Assembly (NCBI RefSeq): GCF_001264245.1
Contig: NZ_CP011339.1
Location: 5,146,001 to 5,210,000 of the forward strand
DNA length: 64,000 bases
Source of the DNA: Microcystis panniformis FACHB-1757
Lineage (GTDB): Bacteria > Cyanobacteriota > Cyanobacteriia > Cyanobacteriales > Microcystaceae
Direction: 5' to 3'
Each line of letters begins with the position of its first letter. Within the stretch, counting starts at the first letter, position 1. The notes below the pieces were generated by a model. The model was not told where the DNA came from. It searched no databases and saw nothing but the letters and a program-made list of their open reading frames with translations. Position numbers and translations under genes: made by a program. Shown here piece after piece: positions 54,138 through 62,366 of this stretch.

Positions 54138-55580
54138 ATGAATAATGAAACATCTTCAATTATTGACCAAAATGAAAGAGAATACGAAGGTTTAATCGTC
54201 TCTCTAGAGGCAAATCAAGAGAGATTAAATATATTGATTTGTGTGTGTGATCAGGAAAAATTGCGAGAAGAAATCATTGATCGCTATAGCAAAGAATTAG
54301 AACCAGTAATCCCTTGTTATCGGATTGATTTAGATCAAAAAGAACCGAGTTTAAGAGCAGCAATTGCTAGTTTAGTCTCCAGAAAACCAGAGTTATTACA
54401 AAGCAAAAACGCCGTGATCACAACCACAGGAGTGGAAAAATTACACTCGATCGAATGGCAACAGGAAAAATCGGAACTAGATAAATTTTTTGGTTATCTG
54501 CAATGGACAAGGGAAGGATTGCGAGAATTTCCCTATTCCATCGTTCTTTGGGTAACAAACACAGTGGAAGTAAATTTACGCAAAAAGTCCCCCGATTTTT
54601 GGAGTTGGAGAAAAGGAGTTTTTCGCTTTATTTCTCCTCCAAGTAACTTTTTACCTTCTCAGGAATTTTTACCAATTTTACAATCTTTTGATGAAATTAC
54701 TATAGATAAAGATATTCCTTCAATCTCTAAAGAAGACTTGTTAGAACTAATCGAGCAAATCGAGGTAAATAAAGGCAAAAAAGAGCCAAGACTAGCGAGT
54801 TTATATGCCAGTTTAGCTAAGATTTATAACCTTCGTTTATTATATCGATCGCCATTGGTAGATTATCGTCAGGAACAACAGCTTGCGATCGAGTATTATC
54901 AAAAAGCGATCGATTTACAAAAAGAGTTAAATCTAGAACTTGATTTAGTTGCGAGTCTCGACTCATTAGCAGGTATTTACTATTTTCTAGGAGAATACCA
55001 AAAAGCGATCGAGTTTTATCAACAGTCCTTAGCAATCTTTCAGAGAATCCGAGATCGCTGGAGAGAAGCAGATTCTTGCAATAATTTAGGCAATGCTTAC
55101 CGTTTCCGAGGAGAATACCAAAAAGCGATCGAGTTTTATCAACAGTCTTTAGCAATCTTTCAGGAAATTGATGATATAAGGGGAGTAGCGTATTGTTACA
55201 ATAATTTGGGCAATATTTACAATTACCTAGGAGAATACCAAAAAGCGATCGAGTTTCATCAACAGTCCTTAGCAATCAAACGGGAAATCTCTGATATAAC
55301 AGGAGAAGCTTATTCCTATCTAGGTTTGGGGAATGTTTACGGTTCCCTAGGAGAAGACCAAAAAGCGATCGAGTTTTATCAAAAGTCCTTAGAAATCTTT
55401 CAGGAAATGGAGTATATCATAGGAGAACCAAAGACTCTGTTTAATCTGGGGTTTACCTACTATAAACTCGATCGTATATCGGAAGCGAAAGAAGCATATC
55501 TTCAAGCGCGGAAATTATTTCAAGCATTGGGGTTAGCAGGATATGTTCAATATTGTGATCAGGCAATTCGGCAATTATAA
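54138..55580 (+). CDS. TPR protein with degenerate STAND-like N-terminal domain
   Basis: 480 residues. The first ~200 resemble the sensor-linked ATPase-like region of STAND proteins (ILICVCDQEKLREEIIDRYS; PYSIVLWVTNTVEVNLRKKS PDFWSWRKGVFRF split here) but lack a Walker A motif. The C-terminal ~250 residues are at least four 40-residue TPRs with nearly identical DNA (EYQKAIEFYQQSLAIFQ recurring every 120 bp at about 54991, 55111, 55231, 55351). Such solenoids usually recognise a ligand, e.g. a phage product. The repeat DNA predicts copy-number variation. Partner of the ATPase gene upstream. Function inferred. Confidence 0.75.
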   Translation: MNNETSSIIDQNEREYEGLIVSLEANQERLNILICVCDQEKLREEIIDRYSKELEPVIPCYRIDLDQKEPSLRAAIASLVSRKPELLQSKNAVITTTGVEKLHSIEWQQEKSELDKFFGYLQWTREGLREFPYSIVLWVTNTVEVNLRKKSPDFWSWRKGVFRFISPPSNFLPSQEFLPILQSFDEITIDKDIPSISKEDLLELIEQIEVNKGKKEPRLASLYASLAKIYNLRLLYRSPLVDYRQEQQLAIEYYQKAIDLQKELNLELDLVASLDSLAGIYYFLGEYQKAIEFYQQSLAIFQRIRDRWREADSCNNLGNAYRFRGEYQKAIEFYQQSLAIFQEIDDIRGVAYCYNNLGNIYNYLGEYQKAIEFHQQSLAIKREISDITGEAYSYLGLGNVYGSLGEDQKAIEFYQKSLEIFQEMEYIIGEPKTLFNLGFTYYKLDRISEAKEAYLQARKLFQALGLAGYVQYCDQAIRQL

Positions 55581-55584
55581 TTAC

Positions 55585-56830
55585 GGCTCTTCTAGGTTCT
55601 GTGTGAGCATGGTATAATAGTAACACAGAACAGGAGGTGGGTTATGTGGATAAATTTTGATCAACTCCTCGATTTACCAAATGTAACAGTGGTCAATTAT
55701 CAAAAAATTGCTCAGACAATTTTCCTAAAGCTTGCTCTTTTAAATGAAACAATTGAATGTCCGAATTGCCATCAAACCTTAGACAGAATCAATCAGACAG
55801 AGTATAATCTAGTCAGAGACTTGTCAATATTAGGTAATCCAGTATATTTAGAAGTACCACGCCGTCAGTTTCATTGTCAAAAGTGCCAAAAGTATATCAG
55901 CGAAAGACTGAGTTTTATGAGATTAAGACAGCATCATACAATTCGCTATGAATCGATGATTTATGAGAGAGTAAAAAATTGTAGCATCGAAGAAATAAGT
56001 CGAGAAGAAGGGTTAGGATGGTCAGAAGTTGAGTTAATATTTAATCACTGTGCTAAAGAACTAGAAAAGGAAGAGTGGGAAGCACCAGAACGAATAAGCT
56101 TAGATGAATTTAGTAACTTAAAAGGACATAAAGATTTCATCACAACGGTCGTAGATATGGACAAGAAAATTTTACTAGATGTGATTAAAGGACATAAGCA
56201 AGAAGAATTAATGGAAGCCTTAAAAGCACAGCCAGACGCAGTTCGGGAGAAAGTGAAAGAAGTGAGCGTCGATATGTGGTCAGGATTTACAGCAGTGATC
56301 AAGGAATTATTTCCCAATGCTAAAATCATCTATGACCGTTTTCATGTAATGGCTATCATCAATGACGAGCTTAATAAATTGAGAAAGTTAATGGGGGTGC
56401 ATGAAAAAGGATTACCTCATTTATTATGGAAGAATAAAGAGGACTTAAAGGACGAGCAAAAACAACAACTAGAAGTTATTCTGAAAGAACATCCATGCTT
56501 AGGAATAGCCTGGGAAATGAAAGAAGAAATTAGACAAATTTATCAAAGTAGTAGAACGTTCAGAGGTGCTGAGAGAAAATTGGAAAAATGGATAAGAATA
56601 GGCGGGATATTATATGAAAGTAGTGCCAGGATGATCCAGAAGCATTTGCCAGGTATTTGTAATTACTTTGAAAATCAGACAACCAACGGATTAATTGAGG
56701 GAATGAATACCAAAATAAAGCTTATTAAAAGAATGAGTTATGGATTTACCAATTTTGAACATCTTCGACTTAAGCTGTTTGCTTGCTTTAATTCATAACA
56801 AAAATTAACACACGAAAACCAGAAGAGCCT
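55585..56830 (+). mobile_element. ISL3-family insertion sequence, lineage 1 (intact)
   Basis: 1246 bp, GGCTCTTCTAGGTTCTGTG to CGAAAACCAGAAGAGCC, flanked by TAATTAC on both sides (7-bp duplication). Its two ends match the two ends of MITE A1, making it the probable parent. Possible promoter TTCTGTGTGAGCATGGTATAATAG-like sequence just inside the left end. Confidence 0.93.
55644..56798 (+). CDS. ISL3-family transposase (intact)
   Basis: 384 residues from ATG 55644 (MWINFDQLLDLPNVTVVNYQ). N-terminal zinc-binding pairs (CPNCHQ, CQKCQK), catalytic region (RISLDEFSNLKGHKDFITTV; VSVDMWSGFTAVIKELFPNA; IIYDRFHVMAIINDEL) and C-terminal NQTTNGLIEGMNTKIKLIKR as in ISL3 enzymes. AGGAGGTGGGTT precedes the start. 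No stop or frameshift, so this element could be active and could mobilise MITE A1. Confidence 0.93.
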   Translation: MWINFDQLLDLPNVTVVNYQKIAQTIFLKLALLNETIECPNCHQTLDRINQTEYNLVRDLSILGNPVYLEVPRRQFHCQKCQKYISERLSFMRLRQHHTIRYESMIYERVKNCSIEEISREEGLGWSEVELIFNHCAKELEKEEWEAPERISLDEFSNLKGHKDFITTVVDMDKKILLDVIKGHKQEELMEALKAQPDAVREKVKEVSVDMWSGFTAVIKELFPNAKIIYDRFHVMAIINDELNKLRKLMGVHEKGLPHLLWKNKEDLKDEQKQQLEVILKEHPCLGIAWEMKEEIRQIYQSSRTFRGAERKLEKWIRIGGILYESSARMIQKHLPGICNYFENQTTNGLIEGMNTKIKLIKRMSYGFTNFEHLRLKLFACFNS

Positions 56831-56948
56831 AATTACCCAGTCGCGATCGAGTAAAAATTTGTTGCTTACCCCTTGACTTTTGCTTGTTTTAATGCTATGA
56901 CTTACTGGACTTGATTGCTTATCTCACCCGATTTTAAGCCAAAACTGA

Positions 56949-57548
56949 TTAAAAACCGCTATAACGTTCCTCTAACCAGGGATCACCTCGTCGATGGTAG
57001 CCATTACGTTCCCAGAAACCCAATTGCTCTCGATCGAGAAATTCTAAGCCATTAATCCATTTAGAACTTTTCCACGCGTAGAGATGGGGAACAACTAAAC
57101 GCAGCGGACCCCCGTGGTCGGGGGGTAAAGGTTGACCAAACAATTGAAAAGCGAAAAAATTATCCTCGTGCAGGAACTCCTCTAGGGTCAGGTTAGTGGT
57201 ATAACCGCCATAACAGTGTTGCATGACGTGGGTAGCTTCCGGCAGCAGGTCAATTAAGGTCATCAAATCCAATACCTTAACTCCCGTCCAAGTCACATCT
57301 AATTTTGACCAACGGGTGACACAGTGAAAATCCTTGGTAAATTCCCACTGCGGTAGGGCCATAAAATCCGACCAGTTAAAAATTTTAGTCGTGGCCACCT
57401 TTCCCCAAACCTTGAATAACCATTCCTCGGTCTTGATTTGGGGAGTATCTCCGTAGGTAAGCACAGGAAAACCACTAGCGAGATATTGGCCCGGGGGAAC
57501 TCGGTCTTGATCGGGAGATTCTGGTTTTTTAAAGAATTTGCCTAACAT
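56949..57548 (-). CDS. Sulfite oxidase-like molybdopterin oxidoreductase
   Basis: 199 residues, cytoplasmic (no signal). The oxidoreductase fold is clear: SDFMALPQWEFTKDFHCVTR (molybdenum-ligand Cys in HCVTRW), LDVTWTGVKVLDLMTLIDLL, TTNLTLEEFLHEDNFFAFQL, and PPDHGGPLRLVVPHLYAWKS. Members resemble YedY/MsrP-like or YuiH proteins and probably reduce or oxidise an oxidised sulfur/nitrogen substrate. Shares the strand with rpmF 88 bp upstream. Confidence 0.9.
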   Translation of the reverse strand: MLGKFFKKPESPDQDRVPPGQYLASGFPVLTYGDTPQIKTEEWLFKVWGKVATTKIFNWSDFMALPQWEFTKDFHCVTRWSKLDVTWTGVKVLDLMTLIDLLPEATHVMQHCYGGYTTNLTLEEFLHEDNFFAFQLFGQPLPPDHGGPLRLVVPHLYAWKSSKWINGLEFLDREQLGFWERNGYHRRGDPWLEERYSGF

Positions 57549-57636
57549 TGTTTGAGACTCACAACGAAAACCCTAAACAAATCTTAAAATATGAGGGAGC
57601 GAAAAGGTTTTCTCTACCTCACTCCCCACCATCAAG

Positions 57637-57819
57637 TTATTCCTCGTCTTCCCCTTCTTCTTCCTCTTTAGTGGGATAGACAAAGCTGTTAGAACGACCA
57701 GAAAGAACAGATTTACCCAAAGATAAGGCTTTTTGCGCTTCCCGCTCCGCTTGCTTTCTCCAGTGCGCTCTCCGTTGGTCGCGCTTGGCATTTGAGGTTT
57801 TCTTCTTGGGACAAGCCAT
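57637..57819 (-). CDS. rpmF: 50S ribosomal protein L32
   Basis: 60 residues; MACPKKKTSNAKRDQRRAHW is the bL32 signature, followed by a basic helix and a cyanobacterial acidic tail (TKEEEEGEDEE). The Zn-binding cysteines of other L32 forms are absent, as usual in cyanobacteria. Single gene. Confidence 0.95.
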   Translation of the reverse strand: MACPKKKTSNAKRDQRRAHWRKQAEREAQKALSLGKSVLSGRSNSFVYPTKEEEEGEDEE

Positions 57820-58008
57820 AGTATTTTAACGATAGTTATAGACTCACAACCTTTCTATTCTACTCCCTATTTCCCTAATCGGCTCGCTCACTTGTCTGAT
57901 TCCCTTGCTCACTACTGCCCAAAATATTGATAAAACTTAATAATTATCATTGGCTTACCTATTTATGTTTAAAATCCTATATAGCTATGTAGTCAAGTAA
58001 TTTCCATC

Positions 58009-59067
58009 ATGGTCACTACCGTCGAACCCCCCTCCCAGAAAAAAGCTGTTCTGCGCGAAACTATCCTCACCCCGCGTTTTTATACCACCGATTTTGAGGC
58101 TGCCGCTAATTTTGACCTTTCTTTGCAAGAAACCGAAATCAAAGCGATGTTAGAGGAGATGCGGACCGATTACAACCGGCATCACTTTGAACGTCAGCAA
58201 GGATTTGAGAACTATCAAGATAATCTCGATGAAAAAACGAGAAATGCCTTTATAGATTACCTAGAACGCTCCTGTATCTCCGAATTTTCTGGCTTTTTGT
58301 TATTTAAGGAACTGTCACGACAACTAAAAAGCCGTAATCCCTTGTTAGGGGAGATATTTCATCTTATGGCTAGAGATGAGGCGCGCCATGCAGGATTTCT
58401 CAATAAAGCCATGGCTGACTTTAATATTTCCCTCGATTTAGCCAAAATTACTAAAACCCGGACTTACACCTTTTTCCCCCTTGAATGGGTGTTATATACG
58501 GTCTATCTCTCCGAAAAAATCGGTTATTGGCGGTATATTCTCATTTATCGTCATTTAGAAGAACATCCCCAGTATAAATTTAATCCTCTTTTTAATTACT
58601 TCGAGAGTTGGTGTCAAGACGAAAATCGCCACGGAGATATCTTTAAAACCTTGCTGCGCGCTAAACCGCAATTGTGGAATAATTGGCGATCGAGATTATG
58701 GAGCCGTTTTTTCCTGCTTTCCGTCTTTGCTACCCATAGTTTAACTGTACGGGAACGCTCGGACTTTTATGATGCCTTGGGAATGGATGCGATCGCTTTT
58801 GACCAAGAAGTAATTCGTCAGACTAATAATACCTCCGCTCGCGCTTTTCCCACCATTTTAAATGTGGACCATCCCCAATTTTTCCCCCGTTTAAACCGTT
58901 GTGCCGAACGTAATTTACAATTAAAAGCGATCGATGAAAGCATCGCTCCCCAATGGCTAAAAACATTGCGGAAGTTACCCTTACAGTTAGGTATCGTCGG
59001 GGAGCTATTGCGATTGTATCTGATTAAACCCATAGATGCAGAAGCCACCAGAGAAATGGTACTTTAA
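58009..59067 (+). CDS. acsF: Mg-protoporphyrin IX monomethyl ester oxidative cyclase
   Basis: 352 residues. Diiron carboxylate motifs: LERSCISEFSGFLLFKELSR, ARDEARHAGFLNKAMADFN (ExxH) and CQDENRHGDIFKTLLRA (second ExxH). The enzyme closes the isocyclic ring of chlorophyll using oxygen. Start ATG 58009 gives MVTTVEPPSQKKAV, normal for the family. Downstream is STRR and other simple repeat. Cyanobacteria may have a second low-oxygen paralogue elsewhere. Confidence 0.96.
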   Translation: MVTTVEPPSQKKAVLRETILTPRFYTTDFEAAANFDLSLQETEIKAMLEEMRTDYNRHHFERQQGFENYQDNLDEKTRNAFIDYLERSCISEFSGFLLFKELSRQLKSRNPLLGEIFHLMARDEARHAGFLNKAMADFNISLDLAKITKTRTYTFFPLEWVLYTVYLSEKIGYWRYILIYRHLEEHPQYKFNPLFNYFESWCQDENRHGDIFKTLLRAKPQLWNNWRSRLWSRFFLLSVFATHSLTVRERSDFYDALGMDAIAFDQEVIRQTNNTSARAFPTILNVDHPQFFPRLNRCAERNLQLKAIDESIAPQWLKTLRKLPLQLGIVGELLRLYLIKPIDAEATREMVL

Positions 59068-59330
59068 TCAGTTATCAGTTATCAGTTATCAGTTATCAGT
59101 TATCGGGAGACTCCGAGACTCCGAGACTCCGAGACTCCGAGACAGGAGATAGGAGATTAGTTTTATTTATTCTCCCCACACCCCACACCCCACACCCCAC
59201 ACCCCACACCCCACTTCCCCACTTCCCCACTTCCCCACTTCCCCACTTCCCCACTTCCCCACTTCCCCACTTCCCCACTTCCCCACACCCCACTTCCCCA
59301 CTTCCCCACACCCCCACTTCCCCAACTCCT
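59068..59330. repeat. Compound simple-repeat block
   Basis: 59069-59104 CAGTTAT heptamers touching the acsF stop; 59105-59143 GAGACTCC octamers; 59173-59320 alternating CCCCACA and CTTCCCCA units. It holds three unrelated simple repeats in a row, no gene. Confidence 0.95.
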
Positions 59331-59389
59331 TTAATCTTTGCTGCGATTCTGGGTATCTCTAAAGATAGATAAACAGCTAAGGGATATCT

Positions 59390-59722
59390 ATGTCACTGGA
59401 AGAAGGATTAAAATGTCTGCGGCTAAAGGATTACCCAAGGGCTGTAGAATTACTGGAAGAATATTGTCAACAGTCAGCTAATTTTTATTCTCCCTTATAT
59501 GTTCAAGCTAAAATGGCCCTTGCTCGGGCCTATCGCGGCAATCATCAACGGCAACAAGCGATCGCCTTAGCTCTGGAACTAGAAAATCATCTTGATCAGG
59601 AAGTTAGTCAGTGGGCCAAACGATTACTGACAATCTTTGGTGCTGAACAAAAAACCATCGGTATTACCACTAATGGGGTCAAATCTCGATCGCTGCCAAG
59701 GCAGCACGATCTGCACAGGTAA
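59390..59722 (+). CDS. TPR-like N-terminal part, probably split from the M48 protease by a frameshift
   Basis: 110 residues starting MSLEEGLKCLRLKDYPRAVE, with helical TPR character up to ~85 (QAKMALARAYRGNHQRQQAI, ALALELENHLDQEVSQWAKR). The last ~20 residues are off-family. Just before the stop, the frame shifted by one base continues as SIAAKAARSAQVSVRLSRTI into the M48 gene without a stop. Cyanobacterial M48 proteases with an N-terminal TPR are known to me, so one 59390-61353 gene with a single-base frameshift near 59692 is likely. Annotated as found. Confidence 0.65.
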   Translation: MSLEEGLKCLRLKDYPRAVELLEEYCQQSANFYSPLYVQAKMALARAYRGNHQRQQAIALALELENHLDQEVSQWAKRLLTIFGAEQKTIGITTNGVKSRSLPRQHDLHR

Positions 59723-59775
59723 GCGTCCGGTTATCCCGGACTATCCCCGAAAATAGACTTATTTTTGCTAAACTA

Positions 59776-61353
59776 TTGACAATTACGGCTTTTTATGTTA
59801 TAGTCTCTGGTCTGTTTTTTGTCACTACCCGTTTGCTCCTCATCCCTGCGGGGACGGGTGTAATTATTGCCTTGCTCTTGACCGGTTTCTTAGGCGGACT
59901 CATCCTTTTTATCGCCCCGAATCTAATTGATTGGACACAAAAACGTCTTTATCGAGTGCGTTGGGTGTCCTTAGCGGAAATTAAACGGGATAGCCCCGAA
60001 TCGGCGGCGGTAATTGGGCGTGTATGCCGAGAAAAAGGGTTAAAACCGCCAAAACTAGGCATTATCGAAGACGGACAGCCCCTCGCTTTTACCTATGGCT
60101 CTCGACGGGGTAATGCTCGCTTAGTAGTTAGCAGAGGTTTATTTACCTATCTCGACGATGAGGAAGTAGCGACGGTATATGCTCATGAATTAGGGCATAT
60201 TTGGCAGGGAGACTTTGCCCTGATGACTATCTGTGCTAGTTTCGCTCATTTAAGCTGTTATCTCGATTCTTTTGCCCAAAATCAAGATAATAATTTTCAA
60301 GACACAGTTTTTCTAGGCCTTCTCTCATCAATTATCACCATTTTTAGGCAAATTATTGTTTTTTGCAGTCTTTATCTGTCTCGTACTAGAGAATACTTCG
60401 CCGATCATTTTGCTGCCCAAGTTACTGGTAATCCCAATGCTTTGGCCCGTGCTTTAGTAAAAATTGCCTTTGGTTTAGTCCAAGAAAATGCCCAGTCCAG
60501 TCCCCTGTCATTAAGTATAAATGTATTAAATATTGCCCAGGAGCAGGATGCGATCATTGCCGGTAACGTTTATGGTATCGCATTGGAGTCTCGCCGGATC
60601 GGACAGAGTTTTCTCTGGGATATATATAATCCTTGGGCAAAATGGTTAGAGTTGCAATCTAATCATCCCCTGACTGGTAAAAGGATTGGCGCTTTAGCCA
60701 ACTATGCCGGACAGATGGATTTAGATATAGAATTTAGTCTGGGGGAAATATTAGGGCAAGAAATAGAATTAGATCGCAAGAAACTCTATCAAAACTTTTT
60801 TCTGCGACTATGTTTATATTATGGTTGGGGACTAGGCTTTATTATTGGGGTTGTCATCGCTGGGTTTCTTGGTCTGAAATTTAGCTCTTGGGCTGCATTG
60901 GGGCTAATTTTAGTCGCTGGGGGTTTGGGTATAATTATCAATCGATTAGCTAGTTATCCTCGTCTCAAAAATGCTAGTTTCAGCGATATTTTTTCTTTAA
61001 CCGATAATCCTTACAGTCATCCCCTCCCAGCTATCCCCGTCCGACTCCGCGGTGAGTTAATTGCTCAAGGAAAGAATTTCTTTCTTAAAGATAGCACTGG
61101 CATAATTCCCCTCGCTCCTAACTATCGTTTTGGTTTTTGGCATAAAATCAGGACTACTAACCCCCCCATGGCAGCAATAAATAATACATCAGTACAGATT
61201 CTCGGTTGGTTTCGTCGCGATTTATCTCCTCGTCTCGAATGGAGTCAAATAACTCACTCTGGCGGAAATATTCGGGGTTATCCCCGTTTTTGGTCTTTGG
61301 TTAGCGGTTTTTGCTTATTAGTCTCCGGTTTAATTATCGCAGTCACATTTTAA
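59776..61353 (+). CDS. M48-family membrane metalloprotease
   Basis: 525 residues from TTG 59776 (no ATG nearby). Two N-terminal membrane helices (ITAFYVIVSGLFFVTTRLLL; IIALLLTGFLGGLILFIAP), the zinc motif VYAHELGHIWQGD (HExxH), the third ligand region SRTREYFADHFAA, further helices and a C-terminal beta domain (PVRLRGELIAQGKNFFLKDS) with a last helix. HtpX/Oma1-type membrane protein quality control is the likely role. The frame is open upstream into the preceding TPR gene, supporting a former fusion. Confidence 0.88.
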   Translation: MTITAFYVIVSGLFFVTTRLLLIPAGTGVIIALLLTGFLGGLILFIAPNLIDWTQKRLYRVRWVSLAEIKRDSPESAAVIGRVCREKGLKPPKLGIIEDGQPLAFTYGSRRGNARLVVSRGLFTYLDDEEVATVYAHELGHIWQGDFALMTICASFAHLSCYLDSFAQNQDNNFQDTVFLGLLSSIITIFRQIIVFCSLYLSRTREYFADHFAAQVTGNPNALARALVKIAFGLVQENAQSSPLSLSINVLNIAQEQDAIIAGNVYGIALESRRIGQSFLWDIYNPWAKWLELQSNHPLTGKRIGALANYAGQMDLDIEFSLGEILGQEIELDRKKLYQNFFLRLCLYYGWGLGFIIGVVIAGFLGLKFSSWAALGLILVAGGLGIIINRLASYPRLKNASFSDIFSLTDNPYSHPLPAIPVRLRGELIAQGKNFFLKDSTGIIPLAPNYRFGFWHKIRTTNPPMAAINNTSVQILGWFRRDLSPRLEWSQITHSGGNIRGYPRFWSLVSGFCLLVSGLIIAVTF

Positions 61354-61471
61354 GAATGGGAAAAACTGCCACTTCATCCCTTTTCTAGTTTTAGGTACTT
61401 GCTGGAATAGTAGCCAATTTTTGAGCGCCAATCCCTAAAATCCTCCAGTCTCACACCCCGAAAACTATTGA

Positions 61472-61593
61472 TAAGTAGGGAGGCAAAATTATTTGTAGGA
61501 TGGGTTAGCGGTAGCGTAACCCATGCAGGCGTTGGGTTTCATGCTTCAACCCAACCTACGTTCATCTTATATTTAATTCCACCCACCCACTTA
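61472..61593. mobile_element. MITE family C just upstream of the coiled-coil gene array
   Basis: TA-flanked, TAAGTAGGGAGGCAAAATTA to TTCCACCCACCCACTTA. The uninterrupted version of the same flank (ACTATTGATAACTTTAGGAG) is found at 62788-62807 between later array members, so the insertion into a single TA is directly visible. It separates the first gene from its original upstream region. Confidence 0.95.
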
Positions 61594-61611
61594 ACTTTAG
61601 GAGTTTAGCAA

Positions 61612-61917
61612 ATGTCCAACGAAACCGTTACCTATTCCCTAGAAGCTGTCCTAACCAGAATTGAGAGTAAAATCGACAAAATCGATGAACGTCTCACAAA
61701 ATTAGAAATCGGACAGGCCGAACTCAAGGCCGAGTTAAAAGGCGATATTAAAGTATTAGACGAGAAAATCGAGGGATTAACGGCACGGGTTGGTTATCAG
61801 GAATTTACCAACCGGGGGATTCTGATAGCTTTGGTGGTTGGTGGTTGGTGGTTGCTGTCTTGGGAGGTGCTGCTAAACTTTTTGGTTTTTTCCCCAATCC
61901 CTAGAACTGGCTCCTAG
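61612..61917 (+). CDS. Tail-anchored coiled-coil protein, array member 1 (tail frameshifted)
   Basis: 101 residues. N-terminus MSNETVTYSLEAVLTRIESK, a short coiled coil (IDERLTKLEIGQAELKAELK; GDIKVLDEKIEGLTARVGY) and a hydrophobic end. Compared with members 4 and 5, two extra TTGGTGG heptamers (around 61829-61850) shift the frame, changing the tail from AVLGGAAKLFGFFPNP to GGWWLLSWEVLLNFLVF. The new tail is still hydrophobic. GGAGTTTAGCAA precedes the ATG. Family unknown. Confidence 0.8.
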   Translation: MSNETVTYSLEAVLTRIESKIDKIDERLTKLEIGQAELKAELKGDIKVLDEKIEGLTARVGYQEFTNRGILIALVVGGWWLLSWEVLLNFLVFSPIPRTGS

Positions 61918-61989
61918 AAATGGTTACTTCCCTTATGATCATAATAAATAGCTGCTCGAAAAACTCAAAAATCTATAGGAGTTTAGCAA

Positions 61990-62298
61990 ATGTCTAACGA
62001 AACCGTCACCTATTCCCTAGAATCGATCCTTAAGGAAATTAAAGACAGCATCAAGGATGTCAACCAGAAAATCGATACCTTGCAAAAAGAAGTCAATCAG
62101 AAAATTGATACTTTACAAAAAGATGTCACCGAGATAAAAATAGCGCAAGCAGAAATCAAAAGCGAAGTTAAAGACTTAAAAGAACAGGTTAGAGACATGA
62201 AAGGCACTCAAAAAAATCAAATTTGGGCATTAATTACCCTCTTGGGTGGTTCTTTAATTACCGTCAGTTTGCGCTCGCTATTTACCAATAATCCCTAA
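61990..62298 (+). CDS. Tail-anchored coiled-coil protein, array member 2
   Basis: 102 residues. N-terminus MSNETVTYSLESILKEIKDS, coiled coil of 11-residue units (QKIDTLQKEVN / QKIDTLQKDVT), then QVRDMKGTQKNQIWAL and a single C-terminal membrane helix ending RSLFTNNP. Preceded by CTATAGGAGTTTAGCAA, the conserved leader of the array. No known domain; predicted to oligomerise through the coiled coil and sit in a membrane by its C-terminus. Confidence 0.8.
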   Translation: MSNETVTYSLESILKEIKDSIKDVNQKIDTLQKEVNQKIDTLQKDVTEIKIAQAEIKSEVKDLKEQVRDMKGTQKNQIWALITLLGGSLITVSLRSLFTNNP

Positions 62299-62366
62299 AA
62301 TTCCCAATTTTATCTTAGCCAAGTCTCCCACTTTCAAAACTATTGATAACCCTAGTAGTCCAGCAA

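Noticed and set aside
54817..55275. 152-codon minus-strand frame with repeated KTVDKTRSLFGILL
   Set aside because: Antisense shadow of the TPR repeats in 54138-55580.
59096..59317. 73-codon Gly/Trp-rich frame (GSGEVGKWGS repeats)
   Set aside because: Translation of CTTCCCCA and CCCCACA simple repeats.
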